Position numbers and translations under genes: made by a program. From the NCBI GenBank assembly GCA_902786615.1, contig CADADE010000005.1:32890-96889 (forward strand): DNA of 64,000 bases, in the 5' to 3' direction. This document shows, piece by piece, positions 43,274 to 52,055 of this stretch (its first letter is position 1; every line of letters starts with the position of its first letter). Below the pieces are notes generated by a model. The model had not been told where the DNA came from, searched no databases, and saw only the letters and a program-made list of their open reading frames with translations. Source of the DNA: Oscillospiraceae bacterium (lineage in GTDB: Bacteria; Bacillota_A; Clostridia; Oscillospirales; Oscillospiraceae).

Positions 43274-44659
43274 TCAGCTTTCGGAATCCTGCGGAGTCGG
43301 TGGCTGCGGATGCCTGCGGTGCTTGATGTAGTAGTAGGTCAGCTCCACCGCGCAGCAGGCCATCCAGCCCACCGGATAGCCGAAGCCCACCAGACGCGGC
43401 GTGTTTGCAACAAAGTGTGTGACCCAGTAAAGATAGCACTGCCGCAAGGCCACAAAGGTGGAGAGCATGATCACCATGGGCCCGCGGGAATCGCCCCGTC
43501 CGCGCAGAGCGCCTGCCAGCACATGGTTGATGCAGTTGAAGAGCAGGAAAAAGACGTTGGTGCGGATAAACATCACGCCGTATCGGATCACCGCCTCGTC
43601 GGGGGAGAAGAGGCGCACCGCACCCGGGGCAAAGAGAAACAGCACCAGGGCGATCACGCCCGTCACGCCGCAGCTCATTTCCAGCGCGGTCACCGTGCCC
43701 CGGTCGCTGCGCCGCTCGTTGCCCGCGCCGGTGTTCTGGCTCACGAAAGTGGTGGAGGCCATGGCCATGCTCTGCATGGGCAGCATGATGAACTGGTCGA
43801 GCTTGTTGTAGCTGCTCCAGCCCGCCATCACATCCGAACCGAAGACGTTGATGTAGCCCTGCACGAAAATGTTGGAAAAGGCGGTGATGACCGACTGAAT
43901 AGCGGCGGGCATGCCCACGGCAAAAATCTTGCCGAGAATGGCGCGGTCGATATGGAGCTCCCGCCAGCTCATACGGTACACGTCCTTTGTCCGCGTCAGC
44001 AGCATCAGGATCAGCGCCGCCGAGAGAAACTGGGAAAGGATGGTCGCGATCGCGGCTCCGGCAATCCCGGCCTTGAGCGCGATGACAAAGAAGAGATCGA
44101 GCAGGATGTTCAGGATGCTCGTGAGGATCAGAAAATACAGGGGCCGCGTGGAGTCGCCCACGGCGCGGAGGATGCCGCTTCCCATGTTGTAGATCAGAAG
44201 CCCCGACATGCCGCCGAAGTAAATGCGCAGATACAGCGCCGCGTCCGCCATGACATCCTCCGGCGTGCGCATGATCTGCAGCATCGGCCTCACCAGCACG
44301 ACGCCCAGGATCGAAAACAGCAGGCTCAGCACAAAGGTCGCGGCCATGGTGGTCTCGATCGCGTCATGCAGCATGCGCATATTGCGCGCGCCGAAGTAGC
44401 GGCTGATCAGCACGGAGGCCCCGATGGAAAAGCCGTTGAAGAAGAACACCAGCATGTTCACGATCACGGTGGTGGAGCCGATGGCGGCGAGGGCCTGCTT
44501 GCTCACAAAGTTGCCCACGATGACGGAGTCCACCGTGTTGTAGAGCATTTGGAACACATTGCCCAGCATCAGCGGCAGGGCAAAGTAGATAAGCTGCTGC
44601 AGGATCGGCCCCTGCGTCATGTCCCGGGCCGTGCTTTTTCCGGTAGCGTTCAGGCTCAT
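43274..44659 (-). CDS. MATE family efflux transporter (FkbH operon)
   Basis: 461 residues, about 12 membrane segments. The start MTQGPILQQLIYFALPLMLG and NTVDSVIVGNFVSKQALAAI are typical of MATE. It is the last gene of a three-gene unit after a FkbH-like protein and a DUF2334 deacetylase, with only 3 bp between the FkbH stop and this start. It may export or flip the product assembled by these enzymes (inference). Confidence 0.9.
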   Translation of the reverse strand: MSLNATGKSTARDMTQGPILQQLIYFALPLMLGNVFQMLYNTVDSVIVGNFVSKQALAAIGSTTVIVNMLVFFFNGFSIGASVLISRYFGARNMRMLHDAIETTMAATFVLSLLFSILGVVLVRPMLQIMRTPEDVMADAALYLRIYFGGMSGLLIYNMGSGILRAVGDSTRPLYFLILTSILNILLDLFFVIALKAGIAGAAIATILSQFLSAALILMLLTRTKDVYRMSWRELHIDRAILGKIFAVGMPAAIQSVITAFSNIFVQGYINVFGSDVMAGWSSYNKLDQFIMLPMQSMAMASTTFVSQNTGAGNERRSDRGTVTALEMSCGVTGVIALVLFLFAPGAVRLFSPDEAVIRYGVMFIRTNVFFLLFNCINHVLAGALRGRGDSRGPMVIMLSTFVALRQCYLYWVTHFVANTPRLVGFGYPVGWMACCAVELTYYYIKHRRHPQPPTPQDSES

Positions 44660-44662
44660 GGC

Positions 44663-46465
44663 TCAGCCTCCAGGATGATCCGTCACCGTCGCCCAGTCGG
44701 CGTCCCGGATCGTTTCTTTCGTAAAGCGCATGCGCTCGTTTGCCTCGTCATATTCCGCGCCGATGGAGAGAAATTCGTCCTTCAGCACATGGTTACGCTC
44801 GGAAGGACGGTATATGATCTCCATGGGCGTACCGAAGCGCTCCATCAGGCGCAGGATCACAGCGCTCTCCACCTTCTTTTTCGCCACGCGGCAGGAGATC
44901 ACAAAGTCCGTGCACAAAAGCGTGTCCGTCCGCTTCTCCAGAATCAGGCAGCCCACCGTGCCGTATTCGCCGTACCTGTCGCGGCAGCTGACGCGCAGGA
45001 CAAGCTTTTCCGGAGCGGCGGCAATGGCCTGAAATTCCTCAAAGGGGATGCGGTTGGTGGAGGCGTTGAGCTGGTTTGTGCGCATCAGCAGCTCATGACA
45101 GCGCTTGATATCCTCACCTGTTTTGCAGGGGGAAAGGTCGATCTGAAACGCGCAGGAGCGGATGAAGGCCCGGTAGTCCCCGCTCTGCGATTCGGAAAAG
45201 GCGTCCTGTCGTTTGGCTTCGGCCATGTAAAAGCCGCGCCGCTTTTTGGAGTCGGCTGTCACCGGCACGTCAAACTCCGGGCGGGAGAGGAGCCCCGCGG
45301 CCTCGCTGTCCGCAAAGACGCGTACACAGCCGAGGGCGTTTGCCACCTCCGCCCGCTCAAAGGCGGAATCGTCCACAAAGGCAAAGGTATCGATGTTGAT
45401 ATTCAGGAGCCTGCTGATTTCCAGCAGGTTCCCGCTCTTGGGCAGCCAGTTGATTTTCGGATAGAGAAAATAATCCCGCAGACCGAATTTCTCAAGCCCT
45501 GCAAGGGCGGGCGCCTCGTCGTTCTTGCTGCATATCGTGTTGAGAATGCCGCGCTCGTCAAGCCTGCGGATCAGCTCCGCCATCTCAGGCCTGAGCGTCA
45601 CGCCGTCCGGCCCGTCCTCACCGATGACGCCGTCCCAGAGCGTGTTGTCCAGATCCCAGGCTACGCACTTGACCTTCTTCGCGGGCTTCTTCTGTATGTT
45701 CGCGGGGGCGGCAAAGGCGGAATCCGCTTTGAAGGTCACAAGGTCCGAAAACAGCATGTAGACCTCAAGCAACTCGTCGTCGGAGGGGAAGAGCTCCAGC
45801 ATGTAGATCGTCTCGCCCGCGCGGCTCAGCTTCTCCGTGGGGACGCGCCAGACATTCAGCCCCTCGCGCACGGAATATACATTGCGCGTGAGCAGCATCT
45901 CGTCAAAATCGTAGGAGTCGAGGATCAGGCGGCTGTCCTGCGCGGGGTTCACGGCCCAGAACACCAGACAGAGCTCCCTTGCCGCGGAGCGCTGCTTCGG
46001 GATGGGCCAGAACTGCTTGATATAGCGATGGTGCACCAGCCGCGACGCGGGGTAGCGATACGGCTTCGGCGCGGACAGGAAAGCGCTGTCGAGCCTTCGG
46101 GTCAGATTAAGTCTCTTTTCGTGGCGGAGGTTGTCCGCAAGAAAGCTCTCCGCATCCAATGCGGCGCTGCTGGTGCAGGGGCAAAGAAGTTTGGCCCATT
46201 TGCGAAAGCGCAGATGGGCGGCGGGGAAGTCATAGCCCGGAACCGTCCCGAGCGTCAGATCGTCAACACGCCGACAGCGCCCGATCTCGTTGGCCTCGAA
46301 CATGGCGCAGGAGGCATAGCAGGCCGGAGGGCTGCACTCGAGACAGTGATCGGCCCAGAAAAGGGGCGCGATCAGCTCAATATCATGAACGGTCGGAAGC
46401 TCGGCGACGCGCGCTTTCAAAGCGTCGGGCGCGGTGAGCGCTCCGTGACAAACATAATCAAACAT
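44663..46465 (-). CDS. FkbH-like HAD-IIIC protein with N-terminal domain
   Basis: 600 residues. Residues about 1-250 are not assigned and carry a Cys-rich stretch CLECSPPACYASC. The C-terminal part is FkbH-like: nucleophile motif VAWDLDNTLWDG, NTICSKNDE, SGNLLEIS, FVDDSAFERAEV, then a GNAT-like end with NQLNASTNR and DRYGEYGTVG. FkbH proteins load glyceryl units from 1,3-bisphosphoglycerate onto carrier proteins for natural products or activate acyl groups. A carrier is not visible in this operon. The AAAGGA site supports the start. Confidence 0.85.
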   Translation of the reverse strand: MFDYVCHGALTAPDALKARVAELPTVHDIELIAPLFWADHCLECSPPACYASCAMFEANEIGRCRRVDDLTLGTVPGYDFPAAHLRFRKWAKLLCPCTSSAALDAESFLADNLRHEKRLNLTRRLDSAFLSAPKPYRYPASRLVHHRYIKQFWPIPKQRSAARELCLVFWAVNPAQDSRLILDSYDFDEMLLTRNVYSVREGLNVWRVPTEKLSRAGETIYMLELFPSDDELLEVYMLFSDLVTFKADSAFAAPANIQKKPAKKVKCVAWDLDNTLWDGVIGEDGPDGVTLRPEMAELIRRLDERGILNTICSKNDEAPALAGLEKFGLRDYFLYPKINWLPKSGNLLEISRLLNINIDTFAFVDDSAFERAEVANALGCVRVFADSEAAGLLSRPEFDVPVTADSKKRRGFYMAEAKRQDAFSESQSGDYRAFIRSCAFQIDLSPCKTGEDIKRCHELLMRTNQLNASTNRIPFEEFQAIAAAPEKLVLRVSCRDRYGEYGTVGCLILEKRTDTLLCTDFVISCRVAKKKVESAVILRLMERFGTPMEIIYRPSERNHVLKDEFLSIGAEYDEANERMRFTKETIRDADWATVTDHPGG

Positions 46466-46481
46466 GGTTTCCTTTCCCGCC

Positions 46482-47195
46482 TCAGCGGCGGCTCCATTTG
46501 ATGAGATACAGGCGGCGCATCAGCCTGTCGTAAAGGCTGCGCTTCCTGTCGGTGGGACTCGCGTCAAAGTTTTGAAACTCTGCGGCGTTTTCCTTGAGAA
46601 AAGCCTCCAGACGTTCAAAGTCCTCCACCTGCATCAGGTTCGGGTGGTAGCAGAAGGTAAGGGTATGGAAGGGAAGCTTTCGCACCACGCCGGCCTGCAT
46701 GGGGATGAAGGTGAAGCCGTCCAGCGTATAGGGGCGGCTTGCAATCGTGTCGGAGATCACGCGGATCCTGCTGCACTCCCGCAGGGCGGTGAGCGTGTTC
46801 CGGTCAAAGGTATGGGAGGGCGCGAAGAAAACCTCCGGCTCAAAACCGTGCGCGCGGAAGATGTTTACGCCCTCCGTGATTTTCCGCTTCTGCTCCTCCA
46901 GCGGCACGCCCGCAAATTCCGAGCGCTTCTGCGCCGGGTTCAGCCCGCCGTCCTTCGTGATGTACAGATGCTCATACCCGTGCAGGGCGAGGACCCAGCC
47001 CTTTTCCTTCCAGCGGGCCGCGGTATCCCAGAAGCCTTCGTCCACAGGATAGCCGTCCATCTCGGGGTCCTTGCAGCAGGGGATGATCCCGACCAGCGGC
47101 GCGATGCGGTAACGGTCAAGGATGGCCTCCATGTGCGCCCACTTCTCCATATCTCGTTTTTCACAGGCGTCGTCCAGACGTATCATGCAGGGCAT
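46482..47195 (-). CDS. DUF2334 family polysaccharide deacetylase-like protein
   Basis: 237 residues. CMIRLDDACE gives the Asp-Asp metal pair, ALHGYEHLYI the His residues, and FFAPSHTFDRNTL a conserved substrate loop, as in DUF2334 (NodB-like fold). Members probably remove N-acetyl groups from sugars. GGAGG 9 bases upstream fixes the start. It opens the minus-strand operon with FkbH and MATE. Confidence 0.85.
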   Translation of the reverse strand: MPCMIRLDDACEKRDMEKWAHMEAILDRYRIAPLVGIIPCCKDPEMDGYPVDEGFWDTAARWKEKGWVLALHGYEHLYITKDGGLNPAQKRSEFAGVPLEEQKRKITEGVNIFRAHGFEPEVFFAPSHTFDRNTLTALRECSRIRVISDTIASRPYTLDGFTFIPMQAGVVRKLPFHTLTFCYHPNLMQVEDFERLEAFLKENAAEFQNFDASPTDRKRSLYDRLMRRLYLIKWSRR

Positions 47196-47228
47196 CCGCT
47201 GTTACCTCCAAATCATTGATTATATTAT

Positions 47229-47258
47229 ATTATACAACAGGGTGGACAAACTTTTCAA
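47229..47258 (-). promoter_or_regulatory. Sigma-A promoter for the deacetylase-FkbH-MATE operon
   Basis: On the minus strand TTGAAA (47258-47253), 18-base spacer, TATAAT (47234-47229), 34 bases before the start codon. Confidence 0.65.
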
Positions 47259-47283
47259 GCCGCCGCTTTCCTCAAAATATTTG

Positions 47284-47312
47284 TTGCAAACAAACGATAG
47301 TCGTTCTATACT
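47284..47312 (+). promoter_or_regulatory. Promoter with a dyad operator in the spacer
   Basis: TTGCAA (47284-47289), 17-base spacer, TATACT (47307-47312). The spacer holds AACGA-TAG-TCGTT (47293-47305), a perfect dyad placed where a TetR-like repressor would block polymerase; GTCGT/ACGAC also flank the -10. Confidence 0.65.
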
Positions 47313-47348
47313 TAGACGACACCAAAAAGAGTAAAAAGGGAGAAGATA

Positions 47349-48227
47349 ATGGAAAAGAGACCCAAAAAGAGAGGCGACCGCTTTGACGGTTACTGGCTGC
47401 GGGACGAAGCCCCGGCTCTCGGCCAGTTCATGGCCTATCTCATGCCGAACCGCGCCGACAACGAAGCGCACATCAATGTGGATGTCGACGCCCGCCCGCT
47501 GGACGCCTACCTTGCAAAAAAGAACGAAGGGCTGACGGAGGACAAATATACCTATTTCCACATTTTCCTTGCCGCCATGGTCAAGTGCTTTGTGCTGCGC
47601 CCGCGCATGAACCGCTTCATCTCCGGCAACCGCCTGTATATGCGTGACCACATTTCCGTCTCCTTCGTGGTCAAGAAGAAGTTTGAGGACAAGGCGGAGG
47701 AGGGCCTCGCGTATAAGAAGTACGACGAGAACGACACCATCGACACCCTGCACAGGTCCATCATGGAGGAGATCCACCAGTGCCGCCGCGAGGACGTGCT
47801 GGACAACTCCACCGACATGATGACAAAGCTCCTGAAGCTGCCGCGCTGGCTGCTGCACATCCTCGTGGACATCCTCTTCGAGCTTGACCGCAACGGCAAG
47901 GTGCCCTATGATCTCATCAAGGCCGATCCCAACTATTCCTCCATCTTCCTGACCAATCTCGGCTCCATCGGTCTGGACAGCGGCTACCACCATCTGAACA
48001 ACTGGGGCACCAATTCCTTCTTCGGCATGATCGGCAAGAAGCACCTCGCGCCCGAGTGGCATGAGGACGGCAGCCATATCGTGCGCCCGGTCATCTCTCT
48101 CGGCCTCACGCTGGACGAGCGCATTGGAGACGGCTTTTATTACGCCGGCACCGTCCGACTGCTGCACAAGATCCTGGAAAACCCGGAGATCCTGGAGCAG
48201 CCCTTCTCCACGCCGGTGGAATACTGA
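47349..48227 (+). CDS. 2-oxoacid dehydrogenase acyltransferase (E2/CAT-fold) homologue
   Basis: 292 residues without lipoyl or subunit-binding domains. The C-terminus VISLGLTLDERIGDGFYYAG aligns with the E2 active site, normally D-H-R-x-x-D-G, but Glu replaces the His. NLGSIGLDSGYHHLNNWGTN and the CAT-like N-terminus support the fold. Either another residue acts as base or it has lost catalysis. It is transcribed with an acyl-CoA ligase from a dyad-controlled promoter, so it may accept acyl-CoA or acyl-AMP. Confidence 0.78.
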   Translation: MEKRPKKRGDRFDGYWLRDEAPALGQFMAYLMPNRADNEAHINVDVDARPLDAYLAKKNEGLTEDKYTYFHIFLAAMVKCFVLRPRMNRFISGNRLYMRDHISVSFVVKKKFEDKAEEGLAYKKYDENDTIDTLHRSIMEEIHQCRREDVLDNSTDMMTKLLKLPRWLLHILVDILFELDRNGKVPYDLIKADPNYSSIFLTNLGSIGLDSGYHHLNNWGTNSFFGMIGKKHLAPEWHEDGSHIVRPVISLGLTLDERIGDGFYYAGTVRLLHKILENPEILEQPFSTPVEY

Positions 48228-48247
48228 AACAAACGAGGAACAAAAAT

Positions 48248-49969
48248 ATGGAAATCACCGCGAAGCGCCCGTGGCTGTCGAGCATGGGCGATGTGCCCGC
48301 CAATCTGGAATACTTCCAGGGCTCCATGGTGGAGATGCTGGAAAACAACGCGAAGCTCTATCCCAACAACGTTGCCTTTGACTTCATGGGCAAGTCCACC
48401 ACCTATAAGGACATGGTGGCGAACATCGAAAAATGCGCGAGGAGTCTGCGCACCATCGGCGTGCGGCAGAATGACCGCGTCACCATCGCCATGCCGAACT
48501 GCCCCCAGGCAATCTACATGTTCTACGCCGTGAATATGATCGGCGCCGTGGCCAACATGGTGCACCCCCTGTCCAGCGAGAAGGAGCTGGAATTTTACAT
48601 CAACGAGTCCGAGAGCGTCACGGTCGTGACCCTCGACCAGTTTTATCACAAGTTTGAGGCGATCCGAGAGAACACCTGCGTCGTGAACGTGGTCATCGCC
48701 CGCATTCGGGACGCCCTGTCCAAGCCCCTGCGCGTCGGCTATATGCTGACCGAGGGGCGCAAAATCAAAAAGATCCCGGAGGATGCGCCCGTCATCATGT
48801 GGGACGAGTTCATGCGCCTCGGCAAGGCCTGCTTTTGGAATTACAAGGTCAAGCGAGGGGCGGATGATCCCGCCGCCATCCTCTATTCCGGCGGCACTAC
48901 CGGCACCACCAAGGGCATCCTGCTCACAAACCTGAACTTCAACGCCCTCTCGGCCCAGATCATCGCTACCAATCCCATGTTCCGCCCGGGGGACAAGATG
49001 CTCTCCGCCATGCCGCTTTTCCACGGCTTCGGCCTCGGCGTCTGTATCCACTCGATGCTGGCTCAGGGCGGGCGCTGCATCCTGGTACCGCGCTTTACCG
49101 CCGAGAGCTATTCCAAGCTCATCACCAAGTACCGCTGCAATTTTATTGCCGGGGTACCCACGCTGTATGAGGCGCTGCTGCGCCTGCCGAACATGGAAAA
49201 GGCGGATCTGAGCTGCCTCAAGGGCGTCTTTTCCGGCGGTGATTCTCTCTCCGTGGAGCTCAAGAAGAAATTTGACAAATTCCTCTATGACCATAAGGCA
49301 GTGATCCAGGTGCGCGAGGGCTATGGGACAACCGAAACCGTCACGGCCTGCTGCCTCACTCCCATCACCAAGGCCAAGGAGGGGAGCATCGGCATTCCCT
49401 TCCCGGATACCTATATCAAGATCGTGACTCCCGACACGGAGGAGGAGCTGCCCTATGGCGAGGAGGGAGAGATCCTGCTGGCAGGCCCCACGGTCATGAA
49501 GGAGTACATCAAGCACCCCGAGGAGACCGCAAGGACGCTGCGCCGCCATGCCGATGGCCTGACCTGGGTATATACCGGAGATCTCGGCTATATGGATTCC
49601 GAGGGCTTTATTTACTTCCGCGGCCGCTCCAAGCGCATGATCATCTCCTCCGGCTACAACATTTACCCCGCCCAGCTGGAGAATGTCTTCGACTCCAACG
49701 AGCTTGTGCAGATGAGCTGCGTGATCGGCGTGCCCGATCCCTACCGCATGCACCGGCCCAAGGTTTTCGTGACCCTCAAGCCCGGCGTTCCGGCAAGCGA
49801 AGAGACGCGCCGGGCCATCATGGACTATGCAGCGAAACACATCGCCAAATACGCCATGCCCAAGGAACTGGAGTTCCGCGAGAGTCTGCCCAAGACTCTG
49901 GTCGGCAAGGTGGCCTATCGCGAGCTTGAAGAGGAAGAAGCCGCAAAACGCAAGGCGGCGGGAGAATAA
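48248..49969 (+). CDS. AMP-forming acyl-CoA synthetase/ligase
   Basis: 573 residues of the ANL superfamily. P-loop LYSGGTTGTTKGILLT, GYGTTETVTACC, YTGDLGYMDSEGFIYFRGR and the C-terminal Lys region LPKTLVGKVAYRELEE are present. It activates a carboxylic acid as acyl-AMP then usually CoA ester. It follows the E2-like gene by 20 bp. Substrate unknown; medium or branched acids are plausible. Confidence 0.9.
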   Translation: MEITAKRPWLSSMGDVPANLEYFQGSMVEMLENNAKLYPNNVAFDFMGKSTTYKDMVANIEKCARSLRTIGVRQNDRVTIAMPNCPQAIYMFYAVNMIGAVANMVHPLSSEKELEFYINESESVTVVTLDQFYHKFEAIRENTCVVNVVIARIRDALSKPLRVGYMLTEGRKIKKIPEDAPVIMWDEFMRLGKACFWNYKVKRGADDPAAILYSGGTTGTTKGILLTNLNFNALSAQIIATNPMFRPGDKMLSAMPLFHGFGLGVCIHSMLAQGGRCILVPRFTAESYSKLITKYRCNFIAGVPTLYEALLRLPNMEKADLSCLKGVFSGGDSLSVELKKKFDKFLYDHKAVIQVREGYGTTETVTACCLTPITKAKEGSIGIPFPDTYIKIVTPDTEEELPYGEEGEILLAGPTVMKEYIKHPEETARTLRRHADGLTWVYTGDLGYMDSEGFIYFRGRSKRMIISSGYNIYPAQLENVFDSNELVQMSCVIGVPDPYRMHRPKVFVTLKPGVPASEETRRAIMDYAAKHIAKYAMPKELEFRESLPKTLVGKVAYRELEEEEAAKRKAAGE

Positions 49970-50025
49970 CAGATACCCTCACATTCCGCTTTACAAAAGA
50001 ACATCAATAATAGGACGGTGGAAAA

Positions 50026-50646
50026 ATGAAGAGAATACTTAGTTTGGTTTTATTATTATCTTTATCGTTGACCACTGCCTCATGTATGCAGATCAATCCT
50101 GCTCCGTCACTTACACCTGCTTCTTCACCGGATACAACAGCTGCAACAGACGCTGAATCTTTAGAATCCCATATTCAATGTGAAGTAGAGACACTTCCTA
50201 CAGATATCACCGATGGTGCATCCGAGATTTATACCTCAATGCTTGATCAAGAATATGGTTATCTTCTGAAAAGAGGTTATCCAGCCGCAGGCCAAATGTT
50301 CAGCTTCCTATACCGCACAACGGATGGAAAGAATTGGAAACTTATACGAGAACTCCACGATGATGTACATAACTATCCAAAAAGTTTGCTCTTCTGGAGC
50401 AAAACCGACGGTGTTATATTGACAAATTATCATGGTTATGAAGATTGTGTCTATATAACGCACGACGGAGGTGATAGTTGGCACCCCGTGCCGATATTGG
50501 TTCCAGATGAAATCCGCAATTATTCTTATTATGAGGGAGAAAATGCCCGGGTTGAAACCGGCAAACTGCTTCTTGAACTTTCAGCACATTTTGAGGACAA
50601 AAATCCAGTTATTTTTACAGTATCCATAGACGCAAGTACTGAATAA
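50026..50646 (+). CDS. Lipoprotein of unknown function in an AT-rich insert
   Basis: 206 residues with a lipoprotein signal ending TTASC, then a Ser/Thr/Pro linker. The later part (YRTTDGKNWKLIRELHDD, ITHDGGDSWHPVPI) looks like BNR/Asp-box-type beta-propeller strands. Codon use is markedly more AT-rich than the genes to the left and right of this block, suggesting transfer. Confidence 0.75.
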   Translation: MKRILSLVLLLSLSLTTASCMQINPAPSLTPASSPDTTAATDAESLESHIQCEVETLPTDITDGASEIYTSMLDQEYGYLLKRGYPAAGQMFSFLYRTTDGKNWKLIRELHDDVHNYPKSLLFWSKTDGVILTNYHGYEDCVYITHDGGDSWHPVPILVPDEIRNYSYYEGENARVETGKLLLELSAHFEDKNPVIFTVSIDASTE

Positions 50647-50714
50647 CAGATAAACATAAATGGTTTATGTTAGTATAATGTACTCCGTAAATCCGGAATG
50701 AAGAAAACTAAATC

Positions 50715-50762
50715 GGTTTGCCCGGTATTCCAGTATTATTATAACAAGGGCAAACCTTTTTT
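50715..50762 (+). terminator. Rho-independent terminator after the lipoprotein gene
   Basis: GGTTTGCCC pairs with GGGCAAACC, then TTTTTT. This hairpin explains the DNA of a short open frame at 50698-50907, which I reject. The remainder of 50763-50961 shows no gene. Confidence 0.85.
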
Positions 50763-50961
50763 AATACGTCGTCGTTGCATTCCCATAGACGGAGGTAACC
50801 GCTCGATAATACGCCGCCTGTACAAAAGCAGATATCCCGTTGTTCATCTGCAAAAAATTAAAGATTATTTCTTGAGGAATACAAGGCACTGTGGTATGAT
50901 AAACTAAAGAGCAAGTATTCGAATTGAAATATCGCAGCGTGACGGGAAAGGGTGATTGTCT

Positions 50962-51198
50962 ATGCTGGCTGTACATGGATATTATGATGGCGTGGCCATT
51001 AAACCGTTGGAAAAGATTCCGGCAAAGCCCAACCAGCGCGTCATCATCACAATTATGGACGAATTTGTGGAGCCGATAAAGGAAACACAGAAAAAAGGCA
51101 TGCGCGGTATCCTTGCCGAATATGCCGATCCGAATCTGGCGCAGAAGGAAAAGAGCGCCTGGGAACAGGCCATGATAGAAAAGTATGGTAATTCTTGA
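50962..51198 (+). CDS. Antitoxin of a type II toxin-antitoxin pair
   Basis: 78 residues, starting MLAVHGYYDGVAIKPLEK, with AAAGGG nine bases upstream. The N-terminal strand block and NQRVIITIMDEF resemble small AbrB/DUF104-like antitoxins; the C-terminal helices would wrap the toxin. Its end overlaps the PIN toxin start by 14 bp, the usual coupling. Since the toxin is interrupted, it may now act only as an orphan antitoxin. Confidence 0.72.
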   Translation: MLAVHGYYDGVAIKPLEKIPAKPNQRVIITIMDEFVEPIKETQKKGMRGILAEYADPNLAQKEKSAWEQAMIEKYGNS

Positions 51199-51550
51199 TG
51201 CCAACATGATACTGAGGTATCTTCTGAATGACAATTAGGAGATGGCAGATCAAGCTGAGCAGTATCTGAACAGTGAAAATGCGTTTGTAACGATTGAAGT
51301 GATCGCAGAGGTCGTTTATGTGCTTAAAAGTGTTTATTCCCTGAAACGTAATGCAATTGCCGATACCGTCAAGGGTTTTCTGAATCTTGCCGACTGCCGG
51401 GAGATGGATGTGGTGAGAGTTGCCCTGGACACTTTTGCTGCGCACAATCTTGATTTTGTGGACTGTGTGTTATATGGATATAACCGCGTAAAGGGAATTC
51501 AAATTGCGACGTTCGATAAAAAACTGCTAAAGCTGATTGCTGAGCATTGA
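51185..51550 (+). pseudogene. PIN-domain toxin interrupted by an in-frame TAG
   Basis: The frame starts MVILDANMILRYLLNDN and stops at TAG (51236-51238). It resumes with the same frame as EMADQAEQYLNSENAFVTIE and runs to the end of a PIN domain, with acidic residues in VILDAN, IEVIAEVV, NLDFVDC and ATFDKK. One base change (GAG to TAG) would explain it. Apart from that codon, nothing is missing. A fragment starting at ATG 51242 would lack the first catalytic Asp. Confidence 0.8.
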
Positions 51551-51634
51551 TACTGCCCATATTGAAAACCGTGCCGTAAATTCGTACATCCGCGAATTTA
51601 TGGCACGGTTTTGGTTTGCAATGATTTGGGGTTT

Positions 51635-51811
51635 CTATTGTCTGCACGTCCCGCAGCCGTGGCAGGCGCCGCAGTCGGCGCAGCTTCCGCCGCAGGCGGA
51701 TTTCCTGGCCCGCCTGTCGCGGATCATGCCGCGCAGGATCAGCCCGACCACCCCGGCGACCACGAGGATCAGCACAATGTTGATAAGATTCGCCGCGAAC
51801 CACGCGAGCAT
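51635..51811 (-). CDS. FeoB-associated Cys-rich membrane protein
   Basis: 58 residues. A membrane helix (LINIVLILVVAGVVGLILRG) is followed by a basic patch and a Cys-rich tail CGGSCADCGACHGCGTC. This matches the small proteins usually coded right after feoB and thought to assist iron uptake. AAAGGA lies upstream of the start. It is separated from feoB by a MITE-like insert and hairpin, so it may no longer share the full operon transcript. Confidence 0.9.
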   Translation of the reverse strand: MLAWFAANLINIVLILVVAGVVGLILRGMIRDRRARKSACGGSCADCGACHGCGTCRQ

Positions 51812-51835
51812 AAAAACACATCCTTTCGGGAAGCT

Positions 51836-51866
51836 GCTCCGATACCGGGAAGCCCGGTATCGGAGC
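51836..51866. terminator. Perfect 14-bp inverted repeat beside the feo genes
   Basis: GCTCCGATACCGGG-aag-CCCGGTATCGGAGC. It lies between the MITE-like element and the Cys-rich protein gene. With no T-run it could be a processing or attenuation hairpin rather than a terminator. Confidence 0.5.
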
Positions 51867-51867
51867 T

Positions 51868-52030
51868 AAGGCAACACCGCACAATCCGCCTTCGGCATCT
51901 TTCGGAAAAATCGTGCTCTGATTTTGTCACTTTTTCTTGCAATACACAAAGTGTTCCTGCGAAAAACTGCCTTCATCAGAACCCAATTTTTCTCGAAATC
52001 TGCTCTTGCCGAATTATGCGGTATTGCCCT
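51868..52030. mobile_element. MITE-like element inside the feo operon
   Basis: The ends AAGGCAACACCGCACAATCC (51868-51887) and, reversed, AGGGCAATACCGCATAATTC (52030-52011) agree at 16 of 20 bases. The 163-bp body has no gene and is AT-richer than the flanks. This suits a non-autonomous transposon remnant inserted between feoB and its small partner. Confidence 0.6.
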
Positions 52031-52055
52031 AAGAAAAAGAGGAAAAGGGGTTGAC

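Noticed and set aside
43310..46501. A 1063-codon plus-strand open frame
   Set aside because: It is the reverse of the MATE and FkbH genes, which carry clear family motifs; its protein is His/Arg/Gln-rich with no domain.
50698..50907. A 69-codon open frame
   Set aside because: Its DNA is a terminator hairpin with T-run and has no proper ribosome site.
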